This document shows positions 32,129-40,925 of a DNA stretch of 64,000 nucleotides, one piece after another; position 1 is the first letter of the stretch, and every line of letters starts with the position of its first letter. The translations under genes and the position numbers were made by a program. Source of the stretch: 79-D21 sp022839995 (GTDB lineage: Bacteria > Synergistota > Synergistia > Synergistales > 79-D21). The notes below the pieces were generated by a model. It did not search any database. It saw only the letters and a list, made by a program, of their open reading frames with translations, and was not told where the DNA came from. Location of the stretch: assembly GCA_022839995.1 (NCBI GenBank), contig JALHIN010000014.1, forward strand, positions 1-64,000. The letters are read 5' to 3'.

Positions 32129-32155
32129 GACGGCATATCCCGAAAAATCTATAAT
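32127..32155 (+). promoter_or_regulatory. Promoter of secA
   Basis: TTGACG (32127-32132) and a perfect TATAAT (32150-32155) are 17 bp apart. The -35 shares its first two T residues with the upstream terminator's T-run. Confidence 0.8.
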
Positions 32156-32166
32156 GAATCGTTCTA

Positions 32167-32191
32167 GCCGGGGAGGATTCCCCTCCGCGGC
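32167..32191 (+). promoter_or_regulatory. Hairpin in the secA 5' leader
   Basis: GCCG-GGAGG (with one mismatched G) pairs with CCTCC-CGGC around an ATTCC loop, just after the expected transcript start and 24 bases before the secA ATG. The stem hides a GGAGG. It could modulate secA translation. E. coli secA is controlled by a leader (secM) that is absent here. Confidence 0.4.
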
Positions 32192-32215
32192 ATATGATCG
32201 TTGGGAGTTGTTGCA

Positions 32216-34894
32216 ATGTTCGAATCGCTGGTGAAAGCGCTCGGCCTGGACCCGAACGATCGGGCCCTCAAGCGATACAGGGAAAGAGTGGACCGCATCA
32301 ACGCCCTCGAACCGGAAGTCGGTTCCCTGGACGATGCGGCCCTGGCAGCAAGCCTGAACGGTTTCAGGCAGCGGCTTGCCAGGGGAGAAGAGCTGGACGA
32401 TTTGCTTGAAGAAGTTTTCGCGGTCGTTCGTGAGACCTCCCGTAGGCAACTGGGGATGAGGCACTTCGATGTCCAGCTCATGGGGGGAATGGCCCTTCAC
32501 GAAGGAAAAATCGCGGAGATGCAGACCGGGGAAGGGAAGACCCTGGTCGCAACCCTTGCCGTCGTATTGAACGCCCTCAAGGGTGAAGGGGTTCACGTCG
32601 TAACCGTCAATGATTACCTGGCCAGGCGCGATGCGGAATGGATGGGGAAAATTTACCGGTTCCTCGGCCTTTCCGTGGGGGTCATTTACGCGTTTATGCC
32701 ACAGCAGGAACGAGCCAAGGCCTACCAGGCAGACATCACCTACGGGACGAACAGCGAGTTCGGATTCGACTACTTGCGGGACAACATGGCCACTTCCGCC
32801 GAGCAGCAGGTGCAAAGGGGACACTCCTACTGCATCGTAGACGAGGTTGACTCCATCCTCATCGACGAAGCGAGGACCCCGCTGATCATTTCCGGTCCCT
32901 CGGAAGAGTCGGTCGAACCGTACATGACCGCAAATTCGATCGCCTTGAAACTGGTCAAGGGGATCGACTTCGAGGTCGACGAGAAAGAGCGCAACGTGGT
33001 CCTGACCGAAAGGGGAATCCTCCGCTGCGAGGAACTCACGAGGACCCCGGAACTCTTCTCGGAGGCCCGCCATGCCGACATGGCCCACAAGATCGTCCAG
33101 GCGCTGAAGGCGCACCACCTTTTCCAGAAGGATATCCACTACGTCAACAAGGACGGGGATATCGTCATCGTGGACGAATTCACCGGCCGGCTCATGTTCG
33201 GCCGTCGGTATTCGGAAGGGCTGCACCAGGCAATCGAGGCCAAGGAACGGGTCAAGGTCGGGAGCGAGAACCAGACCCTGGCAACCATTACCCTCCAGAA
33301 CTATTTCAGGATGTACAAAAAGTTGGCCGGCATGACCGGCACCGCTGCGACGGAAGCGGAAGAATTCAAGGAAATTTACGGACTCGAGGTCGTTCAGCTG
33401 CCGACACACCGCCCCATGATCCGGCAGGCCTATCCAGACGTGATCTACCGGACCAAGAGGGAAAAATTCAATGCGGTCGCAGAAGAAGTCGCCGAGTGCT
33501 ACGAGAAAGGGCAGCCGGTTCTGGTGGGAACAACCTCGATTGAAAACTCCGAGCTGGTCAGCCGCCTGTTGAAGGCCCGCAAGATTCCTCACCAGGTGCT
33601 CAACGCGAAGTACCATGAACGCGAAGCAGAGATCGTCTCTCAGGCGGGGCGCCTGAAAGCGGTCACCGTCGCGACGAACATGGCGGGAAGGGGTACGGAC
33701 ATCCTCCTGGGGGGGAACCCCGAGGTACTGGCGCGGGAAATCCTGAAGCAGCAGGAGATCGATCCCACTAAAGAGGAAAAGCTTTATCGGGAGACACTTG
33801 AGAAAGTCAAGGCGGAATGCCGGAAAGAACATGAAGAAGTCGTCCGTTTGGGGGGGCTCCATATCGTCGGAACCGAACGGCACGAGGCAAGGCGGATCGA
33901 CAATCAGCTGATGGGACGTGCGGGTCGACAGGGAGACCCGGGAAGCAGCCGGTTTTTCCTTTCTCTGGAAGATGACCTGTTGCGCCTTTTCGGGTCGGAA
34001 AAGGTCCAGGGGCTGATGGGAAAATTAGGTATGGAAGAGGGGGAAGCCATCGAACACCCTCTCTTGACGAAGGCGATTGAAAACGCGCAGAAGAAAGTCG
34101 AGCAGATGCATTTCGACATCAGGAAACAACTCTTGATGTACGACAACGTAATGAACCAGCAAAGGGAAGCCGTTTATGCCGAGCGGGCAAGGATTCTCAA
34201 GGATCCGGATATCCTTGAAAACACGAGGGACCTGGTTCTGGACGTTGCGCGGAGCATCCTTGACCAGTCCTTTCCCGCCGGGCAGGAGCCGGATGTCAAG
34301 GGGGCGCAACTGCGCTTTCGAAGCCTTTTCGGAAAGGGGTACGACGAAGAGATTTTGGCGGCGGGAGAAACCGCGGAAAGCGAACGCGATTTTGGACCGA
34401 TCCTGGAAAAAGTCCGCGAGCATTTCGACGCACGGGTTTCGGCTCTTGGTGCCGAAATGGCGGCGGAAATCGCGCGCTTCATCACTTTGCATGTCCTGGA
34501 CAGCCATTGGAAGGAGCACCTGCTCGCGATGGACGAACTTCGCTCCGGGATTGGGCTGAGGGCAATCGGACAAAAAGACCCGCTTCTTGAGTACCAGTTC
34601 GAATCGTATAACCTTTTCCAGGAAATGCTTGACCGGGTCCGAACGGCCATTGCCGAGACGGCTTTCCGGATCTCCATCGTCACCGAAGAGGGAACACAGA
34701 GGAGGCGAACCTTGCGGGAAAGCCGTGAAACCCTGCTTCTCCCGACCGGTTTCGGAGAACACGCCGAAGGCACTCCAGAGGCCCGTAGGACCTCCGTGGA
34801 ACCGGTACGAAGGGGACCGAAAGTGGGAAGGAACGACCCCTGTCCCTGTGGCAGCGGGAAAAAATACAAACATTGCTGCGGTCGAGGAGCGTGA
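32216..34894 (+). CDS. secA: Protein translocase ATPase SecA
   Basis: The cytoplasmic motor that drives proteins through SecYEG, 892 residues. Walker A is M-Q-T-G-E-G-K-T near residue 100 and the DEAD-type box is D-E-V-D-S-I-L-I-D-E-A-R-T. The preprotein crosslinking domain follows, then the second motor domain with T-N-M-A-G-R-G-T-D and R-A-G-R-Q-G-D-P-G. It ends with a SEC-C zinc tail (C-P-C-G-S-G-K-K-Y-K-H-C-C). It starts at ATG 32216 after GGGAGTTG. An in-frame start 15 bases upstream lacks a ribosome site. Confidence 0.97.
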   Translation: MFESLVKALGLDPNDRALKRYRERVDRINALEPEVGSLDDAALAASLNGFRQRLARGEELDDLLEEVFAVVRETSRRQLGMRHFDVQLMGGMALHEGKIAEMQTGEGKTLVATLAVVLNALKGEGVHVVTVNDYLARRDAEWMGKIYRFLGLSVGVIYAFMPQQERAKAYQADITYGTNSEFGFDYLRDNMATSAEQQVQRGHSYCIVDEVDSILIDEARTPLIISGPSEESVEPYMTANSIALKLVKGIDFEVDEKERNVVLTERGILRCEELTRTPELFSEARHADMAHKIVQALKAHHLFQKDIHYVNKDGDIVIVDEFTGRLMFGRRYSEGLHQAIEAKERVKVGSENQTLATITLQNYFRMYKKLAGMTGTAATEAEEFKEIYGLEVVQLPTHRPMIRQAYPDVIYRTKREKFNAVAEEVAECYEKGQPVLVGTTSIENSELVSRLLKARKIPHQVLNAKYHEREAEIVSQAGRLKAVTVATNMAGRGTDILLGGNPEVLAREILKQQEIDPTKEEKLYRETLEKVKAECRKEHEEVVRLGGLHIVGTERHEARRIDNQLMGRAGRQGDPGSSRFFLSLEDDLLRLFGSEKVQGLMGKLGMEEGEAIEHPLLTKAIENAQKKVEQMHFDIRKQLLMYDNVMNQQREAVYAERARILKDPDILENTRDLVLDVARSILDQSFPAGQEPDVKGAQLRFRSLFGKGYDEEILAAGETAESERDFGPILEKVREHFDARVSALGAEMAAEIARFITLHVLDSHWKEHLLAMDELRSGIGLRAIGQKDPLLEYQFESYNLFQEMLDRVRTAIAETAFRISIVTEEGTQRRRTLRESRETLLLPTGFGEHAEGTPEARRTSVEPVRRGPKVGRNDPCPCGSGKKYKHCCGRGA

Positions 34895-34898
34895 TCGC

Positions 34899-36749
34899 TT
34901 GAACCGGAAAAGAAGGTTCAAAGCAGGATTACGAAGGGTTTTCGGGTGGCTGCTCGTTTCGCTGTTTATCCAGGTCCTGCTCGTTTCCCTGGCTTTCGCC
35001 ATGGAGGATCCCCGGCAGGAGATGAAACGGTTGCTCGAAGAGGCCCCAAGCCTGTCTTCCTATCCAGCGGTGAAAGCGCTAGTGCTCTCAAGGTCGGTCG
35101 AAAACCGGCTGCTGGCAGACGGCAGCATGGAACGGAAGACCCGGTGGATCATCCTGTACCGGGGATCCCTCCCTGAAGGGTGGCAAACCTGGAGACTCCC
35201 CGCACCGGAAGGGGGGACCGCGCGGTTCGTTCGGGCCGAGCGGTATTCAGTCCTGGCAATCGAAAAGGCCGACCGCCTCGGGATCTCCGAAGGCGGCAAC
35301 GGCGTCGCTGTCTTAAGGATCCCCGAATCGAGCGGAGAATCCATCCTGTACGTCGAAACCGCCCAGGTTTTCCCCCGTCGCTTCGAACTAGACGACCTGG
35401 TCAGCCTGGAACTGGACCTTCCCCAATGGGAATTGAGCATCGAAGTCACGGTGCCCGAAGGAAGCAGGCTGAGCTGGGCTGCAAGCGGAATCGGTCAGCC
35501 GGAACGAAGCCGGGAAAAGGGGATCGAACGGTTTTCCTGGAACGCGAAGAACCTTCCGCCCATGCCCAAACGCACCCTCCTAGACCGGGGAATCCCAGCC
35601 TTGGGGTTCAGCCTGAAAAGCGGCCTCGTGACGTCCCTCAGAACGGTGCAGGACATCGAAAAGGGGAGTTCGCGACTGCCGCAAAGACTCTCGCGCCTGC
35701 TTTCCGGGAAAAACCCGGAAAAGACCGCGAGGGATTTCGTGGCGGCCTTGACCGCTGGGGACAACATGGAAACGGTGCTGCCGAAAGAATCGGTACGTAC
35801 CCCCGGCGGTGTTTTCCCCGAAAACGGGCCATGGACGGAATGGGAACGGACCCTCTTTGCCGCCCACGGCTTGAAGTCACTGGGCTGGTCGGTCAGGACC
35901 TGGTGGCTCCCCGCAATCCCAGTAGGACCTGAGCCTCCAGCCGGGATTGCCCTTTGGACCTCTCCTGTGCTTGAGGTGTCGGCACCAAGAAGCGGACAAA
36001 GCTTCTTTTTTACTGCCAGGCCCGACGGTGTTTTCGGCAGGACACCGAGCTGGCTGTATGGGGCAACCCTCTACCGGCTGGAAGGGGACAATGTCCTGAA
36101 GACGAAAATTCCCGAGGGGAGTCCTTCGGGGAACAGGCTTTCCGCGAAATGGCAGCTGAAGCTTGATGAGGCGGGTTTTGCCCGAGGAAAACTCCTTGTA
36201 GAGCTGAAAGGAGGCTGGGACTTCCTCCTTCGCGACGGAGAACGATCCCTCGGGGAAAGGGCGCTCCGCCTGCTCCAGGACCTGCTTTCCGGGACTCCAT
36301 TCGCTTCCGGGATGGGGGAACTGAAGTTTTCGGAATCGACAAGCGGAATAGAAATCAGCGTCCCGGTAAACGGCCTTTTGGGCATCGCCTCTCAGAAGGA
36401 CCTTCTCGTCCAATTCCCTTCGGTGTCGATTCCAGGGATACGGGAAATTCTCGAAGAAACCGGAACGGTCAAGCTGAGGTTCCCGTTCTCCGTCAGGCAG
36501 GAGCTCGTCCTGGAACTCCCCGCGGGATTCCGCGTTCTGGAACCCCCTTCCCTGAAGAGGAGAACCGTCGGACGGACGGCCGTCGAAGAAACCTTCAGGA
36601 ACATTGAAAAGAAATCCAGGGTGGAGACGGAACAATTGGTGACGGTTTCGGCTTCCGGCTTTGAACAGAACGATGCTGCGGGTTTGAAGGATACCCTGGC
36701 GCAGGTCCTGAGATGGGCAACGAACTCGATTCCGCTGCGAAAGCGTTGA
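34899..36749 (+). CDS. Secreted protein, possibly a degenerate DUF3857/transglutaminase-like protein
   Basis: A 616-residue exported protein with a signal peptide at residues 1-34 (basic start, hydrophobic core, A-F-A). The N-terminal part (L-L-A-D-G-S-M-E-R-K-T-R-W-I-I-L) resembles the opening beta domain of DUF3857 proteins. The middle (A-R-D-F-V-A-A-L ... R-T-P-G-G-V-F near 290-310, then an H-G-L-K-S-L-G-W segment) resembles a transglutaminase core with no catalytic Cys in the expected place. The total length also fits that architecture. The assignment is inference from pattern only. The start TTG 34899 lies 4 bases after the secA stop. argS follows after 18 bases. Confidence 0.5.
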   Translation: MNRKRRFKAGLRRVFGWLLVSLFIQVLLVSLAFAMEDPRQEMKRLLEEAPSLSSYPAVKALVLSRSVENRLLADGSMERKTRWIILYRGSLPEGWQTWRLPAPEGGTARFVRAERYSVLAIEKADRLGISEGGNGVAVLRIPESSGESILYVETAQVFPRRFELDDLVSLELDLPQWELSIEVTVPEGSRLSWAASGIGQPERSREKGIERFSWNAKNLPPMPKRTLLDRGIPALGFSLKSGLVTSLRTVQDIEKGSSRLPQRLSRLLSGKNPEKTARDFVAALTAGDNMETVLPKESVRTPGGVFPENGPWTEWERTLFAAHGLKSLGWSVRTWWLPAIPVGPEPPAGIALWTSPVLEVSAPRSGQSFFFTARPDGVFGRTPSWLYGATLYRLEGDNVLKTKIPEGSPSGNRLSAKWQLKLDEAGFARGKLLVELKGGWDFLLRDGERSLGERALRLLQDLLSGTPFASGMGELKFSESTSGIEISVPVNGLLGIASQKDLLVQFPSVSIPGIREILEETGTVKLRFPFSVRQELVLELPAGFRVLEPPSLKRRTVGRTAVEETFRNIEKKSRVETEQLVTVSASGFEQNDAAGLKDTLAQVLRWATNSIPLRKR

Positions 36750-36767
36750 TAATAGGAGATGGTGAAG

Positions 36768-38444
36768 ATGAAGGAAGTTTCACTGTTGTTCAAGGATCTC
36801 CTGACGGAAGCCGTACATGAATTCGCCAAGGAAAGGGGACTGCCGCCGGAGGAAGTTCCGGAAGTCCAGCTTGAACGCCCTAGACACGAAGGACAGGGAG
36901 ATTGGGCCAGCAATATTGCGATGTTGATGTCCAAACCGCTCGGAATGCGGCCCAGGGATGTGGCTTCGGAGATCGTGTCAAGGATCGGGTCCGATCCGCA
37001 CCTGGAGAAGATCGAAGTTGCCGGCCCCGGTTTCATCAACTTCTTCGTGACGAACCTTTGGGTCCGTGATGTCCTTGAAGCCGCGGTGATCGGGCGCGAA
37101 AACTATGGACGCTCCACTCAGGGGAAAGGCCGGAAGGTCCAGGTCGAGTTCGTGAGCGCGAATCCGACGGGACCCCTTCACGTGGGACACGGAAGGGGGG
37201 CAGCCGTCGGGGACATGACGGCAAGCCTCCTCGAATACGCGGGCTGGCAGGTTGAGAGGGAATATTACATCAACGACGCAGGGCTTCAGATGAACCTCCT
37301 GGGGCAATCCACCCAGGCCCGGTATTTCGAGATCCTGGGGTTCCCCGAAAAGGCCCCCTTCCCGGAGAACGGCTACAAGGGAGACTACATCTACGATTTG
37401 GCAAGGGAGGTCCTGGAAAGGGACGGTAAGGTCCACCTCGATGTCCCCCTGGAGGAAAGCTTCCCGGTATTCCAGGAGCACGCCGCGAGAACCATCCTGG
37501 AAGGAATTCGAGAGGATCTTTCCCGTTTTGGCGTGAACTTCGACGTATGGTTCTCCGAAAAGTCGCTTTACGAAAAAGGCCTGGTCGAATCGGCATTGAG
37601 CTTTTTGAAGGCACGTGGCCATGCCTACGAGAAGGACGGAGCTCTTTGGTTCAGGACGACGGCTTTCGGGGATGACAAGGACAGGGTCCTGGTCAGGAGC
37701 AACGGCGTGACTACCTATTTCGCTTCGGATGTCGCCTATCACAAGGACAAGTTCGATCGGGGCTTTGATCTCGTGATTGACGTCTGGGGCGCGGACCACC
37801 ACGGCTATGTCCCGAGGATGAAGGCTGCAGTCGAGGCTCTAGGCAAGGAACGGGAAGCTCTCCAGATTCTGCTGATCCAGTTCGTGAACCTCCTTCGGGG
37901 AGGGCAGCAGGTCTCGATGTCGACCCGATCGGGAGAATTCGTCACGCTGAAAGAAGTCCTCGACGAGGTCGGAGTGGACGCGGCCCGGTTTTTCTTCGCC
38001 ATGCGAAGGTGCGACAGTCACCTGGATTTCGATCTCGAACTGGCAAAGAAAGCTTCCACGGACAACCCGGTTTTCTACGTGCAGTATGCCCACGCGCGGA
38101 TCCAAAGCATCATGAGGGAAGCCGCCTCCAGGAACATGGGCATCCCGGATCCCTCCGGCGTAGACGTCAACCTTCTCGTCGAACCGGAAGAAAAGGCCCT
38201 CGCGAAACGGATCGCCCGCTTCCCCGAAGAGGTCGAGAAAGCAGCTTCCGAGCTTGCGGCGCACCGGATCGCGTTTTTTGCCTATGACCTGGCCGCGGAT
38301 TTCCACGCTTTCTACAACGCCCACCGGGTCCTCGGAGTGGAGGAGCCCGTGTCGAAAGCAAGGCTATGTCTCGTGGAAGCGACGCGGGTTGCCCTGACGA
38401 ACGCATTGGCCATCCTGCGGGTGCAAGCACCGGAAAGGATGTAG
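36768..38444 (+). CDS. argS: Arginyl-tRNA synthetase
   Basis: A class I aminoacyl-tRNA synthetase of 558 residues. The HIGH motif is in N-P-T-G-P-L-H-V-G-H-G-R near residue 123. The KMSKS position reads V-S-M-S-T-R-S-G-E-F-V-T-L, a variant common in ArgS. An N-terminal Add1 domain and a C-terminal anticodon-binding DALR domain are present. I chose ATG 36768 because AGGAG at 36753-36757 is 10 bases away, while ATG 36759 would touch it. No T-box is possible in the 18-base gap upstream. Confidence 0.95.
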   Translation: MKEVSLLFKDLLTEAVHEFAKERGLPPEEVPEVQLERPRHEGQGDWASNIAMLMSKPLGMRPRDVASEIVSRIGSDPHLEKIEVAGPGFINFFVTNLWVRDVLEAAVIGRENYGRSTQGKGRKVQVEFVSANPTGPLHVGHGRGAAVGDMTASLLEYAGWQVEREYYINDAGLQMNLLGQSTQARYFEILGFPEKAPFPENGYKGDYIYDLAREVLERDGKVHLDVPLEESFPVFQEHAARTILEGIREDLSRFGVNFDVWFSEKSLYEKGLVESALSFLKARGHAYEKDGALWFRTTAFGDDKDRVLVRSNGVTTYFASDVAYHKDKFDRGFDLVIDVWGADHHGYVPRMKAAVEALGKEREALQILLIQFVNLLRGGQQVSMSTRSGEFVTLKEVLDEVGVDAARFFFAMRRCDSHLDFDLELAKKASTDNPVFYVQYAHARIQSIMREAASRNMGIPDPSGVDVNLLVEPEEKALAKRIARFPEEVEKAASELAAHRIAFFAYDLAADFHAFYNAHRVLGVEEPVSKARLCLVEATRVALTNALAILRVQAPERM

Positions 38445-38450
38445 TTCCGT

Positions 38451-38756
38451 TTGGTCAGGCTGCGCTGGGTTTTGGCAGCGGCCGTTCTCGGCGTGACCCT
38501 CGCGATCATCGGAACCGGAACCGTAATTGAATTGCGGAGGGCTAGCCGGCTGAAGTCCATGGTGGACGCCCGAATGGAGGAACTGGTAAAGTTGAGCCGA
38601 ACGGTCCAGGACCTACAGGAACGTCTCCGGTACCTGCAAAGCCCGGAGGGAGTGGCCAGAAAGGCGAGACAGGACTTTAACCTTGTTTTTCCGGGTGAAA
38701 GGATTTACCGGATTGAGATCGAGTCGGGGGATCGGTTGCCGTCACAAGGCCCATGA
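38451..38756 (+). CDS. FtsB/DivIC-like septum formation protein
   Basis: A single-pass bitopic protein of 101 residues: a short basic N-terminus, a transmembrane helix at residues about 7-26, a coiled coil at about 30-68, then the L-Q-S-P-E-G-V-A-R-K-A-R-Q-D-F-N-L-V-F-P-G-E segment typical of FtsB/DivIC. It would act in the FtsL-FtsQ subcomplex of the divisome. It starts at TTG 38451, 6 bases after argS. Confidence 0.8.
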   Translation: MVRLRWVLAAAVLGVTLAIIGTGTVIELRRASRLKSMVDARMEELVKLSRTVQDLQERLRYLQSPEGVARKARQDFNLVFPGERIYRIEIESGDRLPSQGP

Positions 38757-38764
38757 GGTATAAT
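38736..38764 (+). promoter_or_regulatory. Promoter of the rpsF-ssb-rpsR operon
   Basis: TTGCCG (38736-38741) and a perfect TATAAT (38759-38764) are 17 bp apart. The promoter overlaps the end of the FtsB-like gene. Confidence 0.7.
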
Positions 38765-38781
38765 CAATCCTCGTGTTCCCT

Positions 38782-38803
38782 GCCCCTCCGGTGTGGGAGG
38801 GGC
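38782..38803 (+). ncRNA. Leader hairpin of rpsF, possible S6:S18 autoregulatory site
   Basis: An 8-bp stem (GCCCCTCC, 38782-38789, with GGGAGGGG plus C, 38795-38803, slightly slipped) closes a short loop containing the CCG-GTG sequence. Known rpsF leaders bind the S6:S18 complex through a CCG bulge next to a hairpin loop. The resemblance is partial. Confidence 0.35.
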
Positions 38804-38817
38804 CATAGTCCAAAGGG

Positions 38818-38829
38818 AGGAGGTGATCC
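38818..38829 (+). promoter_or_regulatory. Extended Shine-Dalgarno site of rpsF
   Basis: AGGAGGTGATCC is complementary over all 12 bases to the usual 3' end of 16S rRNA, much longer than typical sites in this window. It ends 2 bases before GTG 38832, so the core AGGAGG is 8 bases from the start. Confidence 0.8.
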
Positions 38830-38831
38830 AG

Positions 38832-39113
38832 GTGCGACCTTACGATTTGATGCTTCTGCTCCGGACCGATGTCGAAGACCACAAGGCCTTTTTGGACGAC
38901 GTCCAGGCTCTGGTCGGAACGTTGGGAGGGGAAGTGGCGAAGGTCGACGTCTGGGGAAAGAGGAGGCTTGCCTATCCTGTCGAAAAGGAACAGGAAGGCT
39001 TCTACGCCATCTTCAACATGAAGCTCGATCCTGCCCAGGTCGTCGAACTCGACCGGGTTCTCAAGCTTCGTCCCCAGGTCCTGCGGCATATGGTCATCCG
39101 TCTTGACGAATAG
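38832..39113 (+). CDS. rpsF: 30S ribosomal protein S6
   Basis: A 93-residue S6 with the usual opening (R-P-Y-D-L-M-L-L-L) and the W-G-K-R-R-L-A-Y-P-V-E-K-E-Q-E-G-F-Y segment near residue 38, ending in R-H-M-V-I-R-L. It starts at GTG 38832, fixed by the long ribosome site. It is the first gene of rpsF-ssb-rpsR, the standard order. Confidence 0.95.
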   Translation: MRPYDLMLLLRTDVEDHKAFLDDVQALVGTLGGEVAKVDVWGKRRLAYPVEKEQEGFYAIFNMKLDPAQVVELDRVLKLRPQVLRHMVIRLDE

Positions 39114-39121
39114 GAAGGACG

Positions 39122-39607
39122 GTGGTCGGGTTGGCAAGAGGTTTCAACAAAGTGGTCCTCATGGGCAATTTGGCCCGTGACCCAGAGATCCGTTATACCG
39201 CTGCGAAACAGGCTGTCGCGAAGCTTACCGTGGCCGTCGGTCACCAGTACAAGGGAAAGACCGGCGAGGTCGTCGACCAGACCGACTTTATTCCCGTGGT
39301 CGTCTGGGGAAGCCAGGCGGAGAACTGCGAGAGGTACCTTCGGAAAGGCAGGCCTGTGCTTGTCGAGGGGAGGCTTCAGGTCCGGAGCTACGAGACGAAA
39401 GAGGGGGAAAAACGGACGGTCACCGAGGTCGTTTCCCAGAATGTCGTTTTCCTGGGAGGCCGCCGGGATGAAGATTCCGCTATGCCCTCCGTCCCGAGGA
39501 CAAACGGTCAACTCTCCAGCCTGAGAGAGGAAAAGGCCTTCGAAGACTTCCCCATGGATATCACGGAGATGGATTCCGGCGAAGAAGAGGCCGAAATCCC
39601 CTTTTAG
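39122..39607 (+). CDS. ssb: Single-stranded DNA-binding protein
   Basis: A 161-residue SSB. The OB fold is at residues about 5-108 (F-N-K-V-V-L-M-G-N-L-A-R-D-P-E-I-R-Y, then F-I-P-V-V-V-W-G). A variable linker follows, and the acidic tail ends E-I-P-F, the partner-binding tip. It starts at GTG 39122 with AGGAAGG upstream. TTG 39131 is an alternative. It lies between rpsF and rpsR. Confidence 0.95.
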   Translation: MVGLARGFNKVVLMGNLARDPEIRYTAAKQAVAKLTVAVGHQYKGKTGEVVDQTDFIPVVVWGSQAENCERYLRKGRPVLVEGRLQVRSYETKEGEKRTVTEVVSQNVVFLGGRRDEDSAMPSVPRTNGQLSSLREEKAFEDFPMDITEMDSGEEEAEIPF

Positions 39608-39649
39608 CCGCCTCTTGCGAGATGTTGAGGAAAAGGAGGCATTTGACGG

Positions 39650-39883
39650 ATGGCTTTTACGAAAAAAAGGACACGGCGTCGTCCGAAAGTCTGCCAGTTC
39701 TGTGCGGATAAGTTGGACCACGTCGATCCGAAGGATATCGAAAAACTGCGTCGATTCATCACCGAACGCGGAAAGATCGTTCCCCGCCGCGTTACGGGGA
39801 ATTGTGCAAAACACCAGAGGCAGTTGACTCGGGCGATCAAGTGTGCACGAATCATGGCCCTTCTCCCGTTCTCAGCCGACTAG
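39650..39883 (+). CDS. rpsR: 30S ribosomal protein S18
   Basis: A 77-residue basic protein. The pattern K-K-R-T-R-R-R-P-K-V-C-Q-F-C at the N-terminus, Y/D-P-K-D-I-E-K-L-R-R-F-I and P-R-R-V-T-G-N-C-A-K-H-Q-R-Q-L identify S18, with a Cys set (C-Q-F-C ... C) indicating a zinc-binding form. It starts at ATG 39650 after AAAGGAGG. Confidence 0.95.
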   Translation: MAFTKKRTRRRPKVCQFCADKLDHVDPKDIEKLRRFITERGKIVPRRVTGNCAKHQRQLTRAIKCARIMALLPFSAD

Positions 39884-39911
39884 TCGGCCCGGGGAGGTTG
39901 GCGGAAAGGTA

Positions 39912-39946
39912 GGGGAGGGGCGCTAGGCGGCTCCTCCCCCTTTTTT
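39912..39946 (+). terminator. Terminator after rpsR
   Basis: GGGGAGG (39912-39918) pairs with CCTCCCC (39933-39939), with further pairs inside, and six T residues follow (39941-39946). It separates rpsF-ssb-rpsR from the next gene. Confidence 0.75.
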
Positions 39947-39963
39947 GAAACGGGAGGCCCTCA

Positions 39964-40920
39964 ATGACCCGAACAAAGGCACTTGTCGAGTCTTCGCTTC
40001 TTGTCGCGCTTGCTGTCGTTCTTTTCCTGGCGAGCAACACGATCCCGATCGTCGGCATCGCCTTCACCTTTCTATGTCCAGCCCCCCTGGTCGTCCTAGG
40101 ATTACGGCATAGCCTGGGAAGGGCCGCGCTGGGGTCTGTCGTTGCGACCCTGATCGTTTCGATCTTCCTGGGATTCGTCGGCGGCTTGTTTTTCCTCTTC
40201 GGTTTCGCGGTTCTTGGCGTCGCGCTCGGAGCCCTGGGAAAAAAGAGGGAGAACGCCGTGGAAATCGCACTGTACGGGATTCTTGTTTCCCTTGCCAGCA
40301 AATTGGTCCTGATGGTGCTTTTGACCCGGCTGACGGGGGTGAACCCTTTTTCCCTCGATACAGCAGAATTCGATACGATCCTTGAACGGGTCATGTCTCT
40401 CTACTCGAAAACAGGCCTGATTCCCAAGGAGTCCCTTTCTGCGATGCGCCAGCAGTTCGAAGCGACCTTTCGATTCATTCCGCAGGTGTTCCCGGCCCTT
40501 CTCACGATCGCCGCATCCATCGACAGCGTCCTGAGCTATGCCGTGAGCCGAACGGTCCTCATGCGGCTCGGTCGTGGAGTCCTTCCGCCGCTTCCGCCGT
40601 TCGGCGAGTGGCGTTTCCCAAGGAACATCTTCTGGGCTCTCCTCGCTTCCGCAATCCTGCCTTTTCTGGGGGGAAGCGGCCACTGGGGAGATCTCCTGCA
40701 AAGGGTCGGGGTCAACCTTCGCCTTCTCGTTTCCCTGCTTTTCCTGGTCCAGGGAGTTTCCGTTGCCTGGGCGCTCTTGGGCAGGACGAGGTTCTCCAGC
40801 AGAATCGCGCGAGGCCTTATAATTTTCGTGGCGATCCTGGTTCCGATTCTTTCCTACCTGCTGATGATCGTCGGACTGGTCGATATCTGGTGGGATCTTC
40901 GAGCCCGCCTCTGGAGGTGA
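39964..40920 (+). CDS. DUF2232 (YybS-like) membrane protein
   Basis: An integral membrane protein of 318 residues with about eight hydrophobic segments. It starts T-K-A-L-V-E-S-S-L-L-V-A-L-A-V-V, as YybS/DUF2232 proteins do, and sits directly upstream of rplI and dnaB and after rpsR. This is the conserved position of yybS in Bacillus and other bacteria, which supports the call more than the sequence alone. Function unknown. A transport role is suspected for the fold. The rplI start is 5 bases after its stop. Confidence 0.75.
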   Translation: MTRTKALVESSLLVALAVVLFLASNTIPIVGIAFTFLCPAPLVVLGLRHSLGRAALGSVVATLIVSIFLGFVGGLFFLFGFAVLGVALGALGKKRENAVEIALYGILVSLASKLVLMVLLTRLTGVNPFSLDTAEFDTILERVMSLYSKTGLIPKESLSAMRQQFEATFRFIPQVFPALLTIAASIDSVLSYAVSRTVLMRLGRGVLPPLPPFGEWRFPRNIFWALLASAILPFLGGSGHWGDLLQRVGVNLRLLVSLLFLVQGVSVAWALLGRTRFSSRIARGLIIFVAILVPILSYLLMIVGLVDIWWDLRARLWR

Positions 40921-40925
40921 AAAGG

